From an uncultured Porphyromonadaceae bacterium (GTDB lineage Bacteria > Bacteroidota > Bacteroidia > Bacteroidales > Muribaculaceae): a stretch of 45,597 bases of DNA. The notes beneath the pieces are model-generated. The model saw nothing but the letters and a program-made list of their open reading frames with translations. It searched no databases and was not told the origin of the DNA. Below, piece by piece: positions 44,594 to 45,597 of this stretch (the stretch's first letter is position 1; every line of letters starts with the position of its first letter). The translations under genes were made by a program, and so were the position numbers. Where the stretch lies: NCBI GenBank assembly GCA_947177635.1, contig CAMWVQ010000016.1, positions 1 through 45,597 of the forward strand, written 5' to 3'.

Positions 44594-45597
44594 ATGCTTA
44601 CATTACAACAGATAAAAGCCGATCCCGCCCGCACGGTGGAGCGGCTCGCCGTCAAGGGCTTCGACGGAAAAGAACCCATCGACAATGTGCTGCGCCTCGA
44701 CGACCGCCGTCGCCAGCTGCAGCTCGACAATGACAACAAGGCCGCCGAGCTCAACCGTATCGCCGCCTCCATCGGCCAGCTGATGAAGGAGGGGAAAAAA
44801 GATGAGGCCAACGAGGCCAAGACCCGCGTAGGCGCGCTGAAAGACGCCCAGAAGGAAATCGCCGTGCAGCTCGCCGCCACCGAGCAGGAGCTCCACGAGC
44901 TGCTCTGCACCATCCCCAACCTCCCCTGCGACATGGTGCCCGAAGGGAAATCGGCCGAAGACAACGTGGTCGAGAAAATCGGAGGCCCGATGCCCGACCT
45001 CCCCGAAGACGCCCTCGCCCACTGGGACCTGGCCAAGAAATACAACCTCATCGACTTCGACCTCGGTGTGAAAATCACCGGCGCCGGATTCCCCGTCTAT
45101 ATCGGCAAGGGAGCCCGCCTGCAGCGCGCCCTCATCCAGTTCTTCCTCGATGAGGCGAACGCCGCCGGCTACACCGAAATCGAGCCCCCATACGTGGTCA
45201 ACGAAGCCTCGGCCTACGGTACCGGACAGCTCCCCGACAAGGAAGGGCAGATGTATCACTGCCAGCTCGACAACCTCTACCTCATCCCCACCGCCGAAGT
45301 GCCGGTGACAAACATCTACCGCGACGTGATTCTCTCAGAGGACTCCCTCCCCAAGAAGAACTGCGCCTACTCCGCCTGCTTCCGCCGCGAGGCCGGCAGC
45401 TACGGCAAGGATGTCCGCGGCCTCAACCGCCTCCACCAGTTCGACAAAGTGGAAATCGTCCGCATCGAGAAGCCCGAGAACTCCTACGCGGCCCTCGAGG
45501 AGATGAAAGACCATGTGCAGGGACTGCTTGAAAAGCTCGGCCTCCCCTGGCACATCCTGCGCCTCTGCGGCGGCGACATGAGCTTCACCTCGGCCAT
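44594..45597 (+). CDS. serS: Seryl-tRNA synthetase (3' end beyond window)
   Basis: The frame starts MLTLQQIKADPARTVERL and remains open to the window edge (334 codons). The N-terminal tRNA-binding coiled coil covers ~28-100 (RRRQLQLDNDNKAAELNRIAAS). The class II core includes YTEIEPPYVVNEASAYGTGQLP, LIPTAEVPVTN and motif 2 with FRREAGSYGKDVRGLNRLHQF. It charges tRNA-Ser (and tRNA-Sec where present). Motif 3 lies outside the window. It is probably co-transcribed with the yqeY-like gene. Confidence 0.96.
   Translation, partial: MLTLQQIKADPARTVERLAVKGFDGKEPIDNVLRLDDRRRQLQLDNDNKAAELNRIAASIGQLMKEGKKDEANEAKTRVGALKDAQKEIAVQLAATEQELHELLCTIPNLPCDMVPEGKSAEDNVVEKIGGPMPDLPEDALAHWDLAKKYNLIDFDLGVKITGAGFPVYIGKGARLQRALIQFFLDEANAAGYTEIEPPYVVNEASAYGTGQLPDKEGQMYHCQLDNLYLIPTAEVPVTNIYRDVILSEDSLPKKNCAYSACFRREAGSYGKDVRGLNRLHQFDKVEIVRIEKPENSYAALEEMKDHVQGLLEKLGLPWHILRLCGGDMSFTSA

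Overview
The window is a gene-dense stretch of a GC-rich Bacteroidales chromosome. Muribaculaceae or a close relative is my best guess. This rests on promoter -7 boxes of the TAnnTTTG type, DUF6377, DUF6722 and DUF5063 proteins, GldH, type IX-style C-terminal tails on secreted proteins, and weak Shine-Dalgarno signals. I see no tRNA, rRNA, CRISPR array, insertion sequence or prophage.

Layout. 1-2.5 kb (minus): envelope genes surA and an LptA/OstA-like protein, the latter cut by the window edge. 2.7-8.8 kb: a possible signalling module, in which a DUF6377 membrane regulator and a beta-propeller/AraC membrane regulator without kinase domains flank a secreted three-repeat protein. 8.8-13.7 kb (minus): tsaB-dnaE-trxA. 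13.8-20 kb (plus): yicC, a GH53 endo-galactanase, gmk, nadD, DUF5063 and ligA. 20-21.7 kb: a less GC-rich insert with a small membrane protein under a 28-bp palindromic operator-like site and a DUF1016 PDDEXK nuclease. 21.8-24.9 kb (plus): pyrE, an SRPBCC protein, a Rieske-like lipoprotein and a DEAD-box helicase with a DbpA-type RNA-binding tail. 24.9-32.1 kb (minus): zapB-like, zapA, rny, ricT, gldH, an M24 peptidase and cca. 32.2-36 kb (minus): metY-metX-hom. 36.5-38.2 kb (minus): parA-parB. 38.4-39.5 kb (plus): DUF6722, a 33-residue membrane peptide and surE. 39.7-43.7 kb (minus): a 1351-residue secreted multi-module protein. 44.1 kb to the end (plus): a YqeY-family protein and serS (partial).

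Most notable observation. The metY-metX-hom operon is preceded by what looks like a complete translational attenuator. It has a canonical promoter, an 18-codon leader peptide with six Met and two Cys codons (MYSSMMNMMCMCSRQRRV), a strong intrinsic terminator ending 15 nt before metY, and a 9-nt segment at the end of the leader ORF that can pair with the 5' arm of the terminator as an antiterminator. The operon makes homocysteine from homoserine, so a Met-codon sensor fits its function. I do not know of a described Met leader-peptide attenuator in Bacteroidetes.

The genes are mainly housekeeping (replication, translation, nucleotide and NAD synthesis, chromosome segregation, envelope biogenesis). 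They are interspersed with secreted, probably glycan-oriented proteins whose similar C-terminal tails suggest export by the gliding/type IX system to which GldH belongs.
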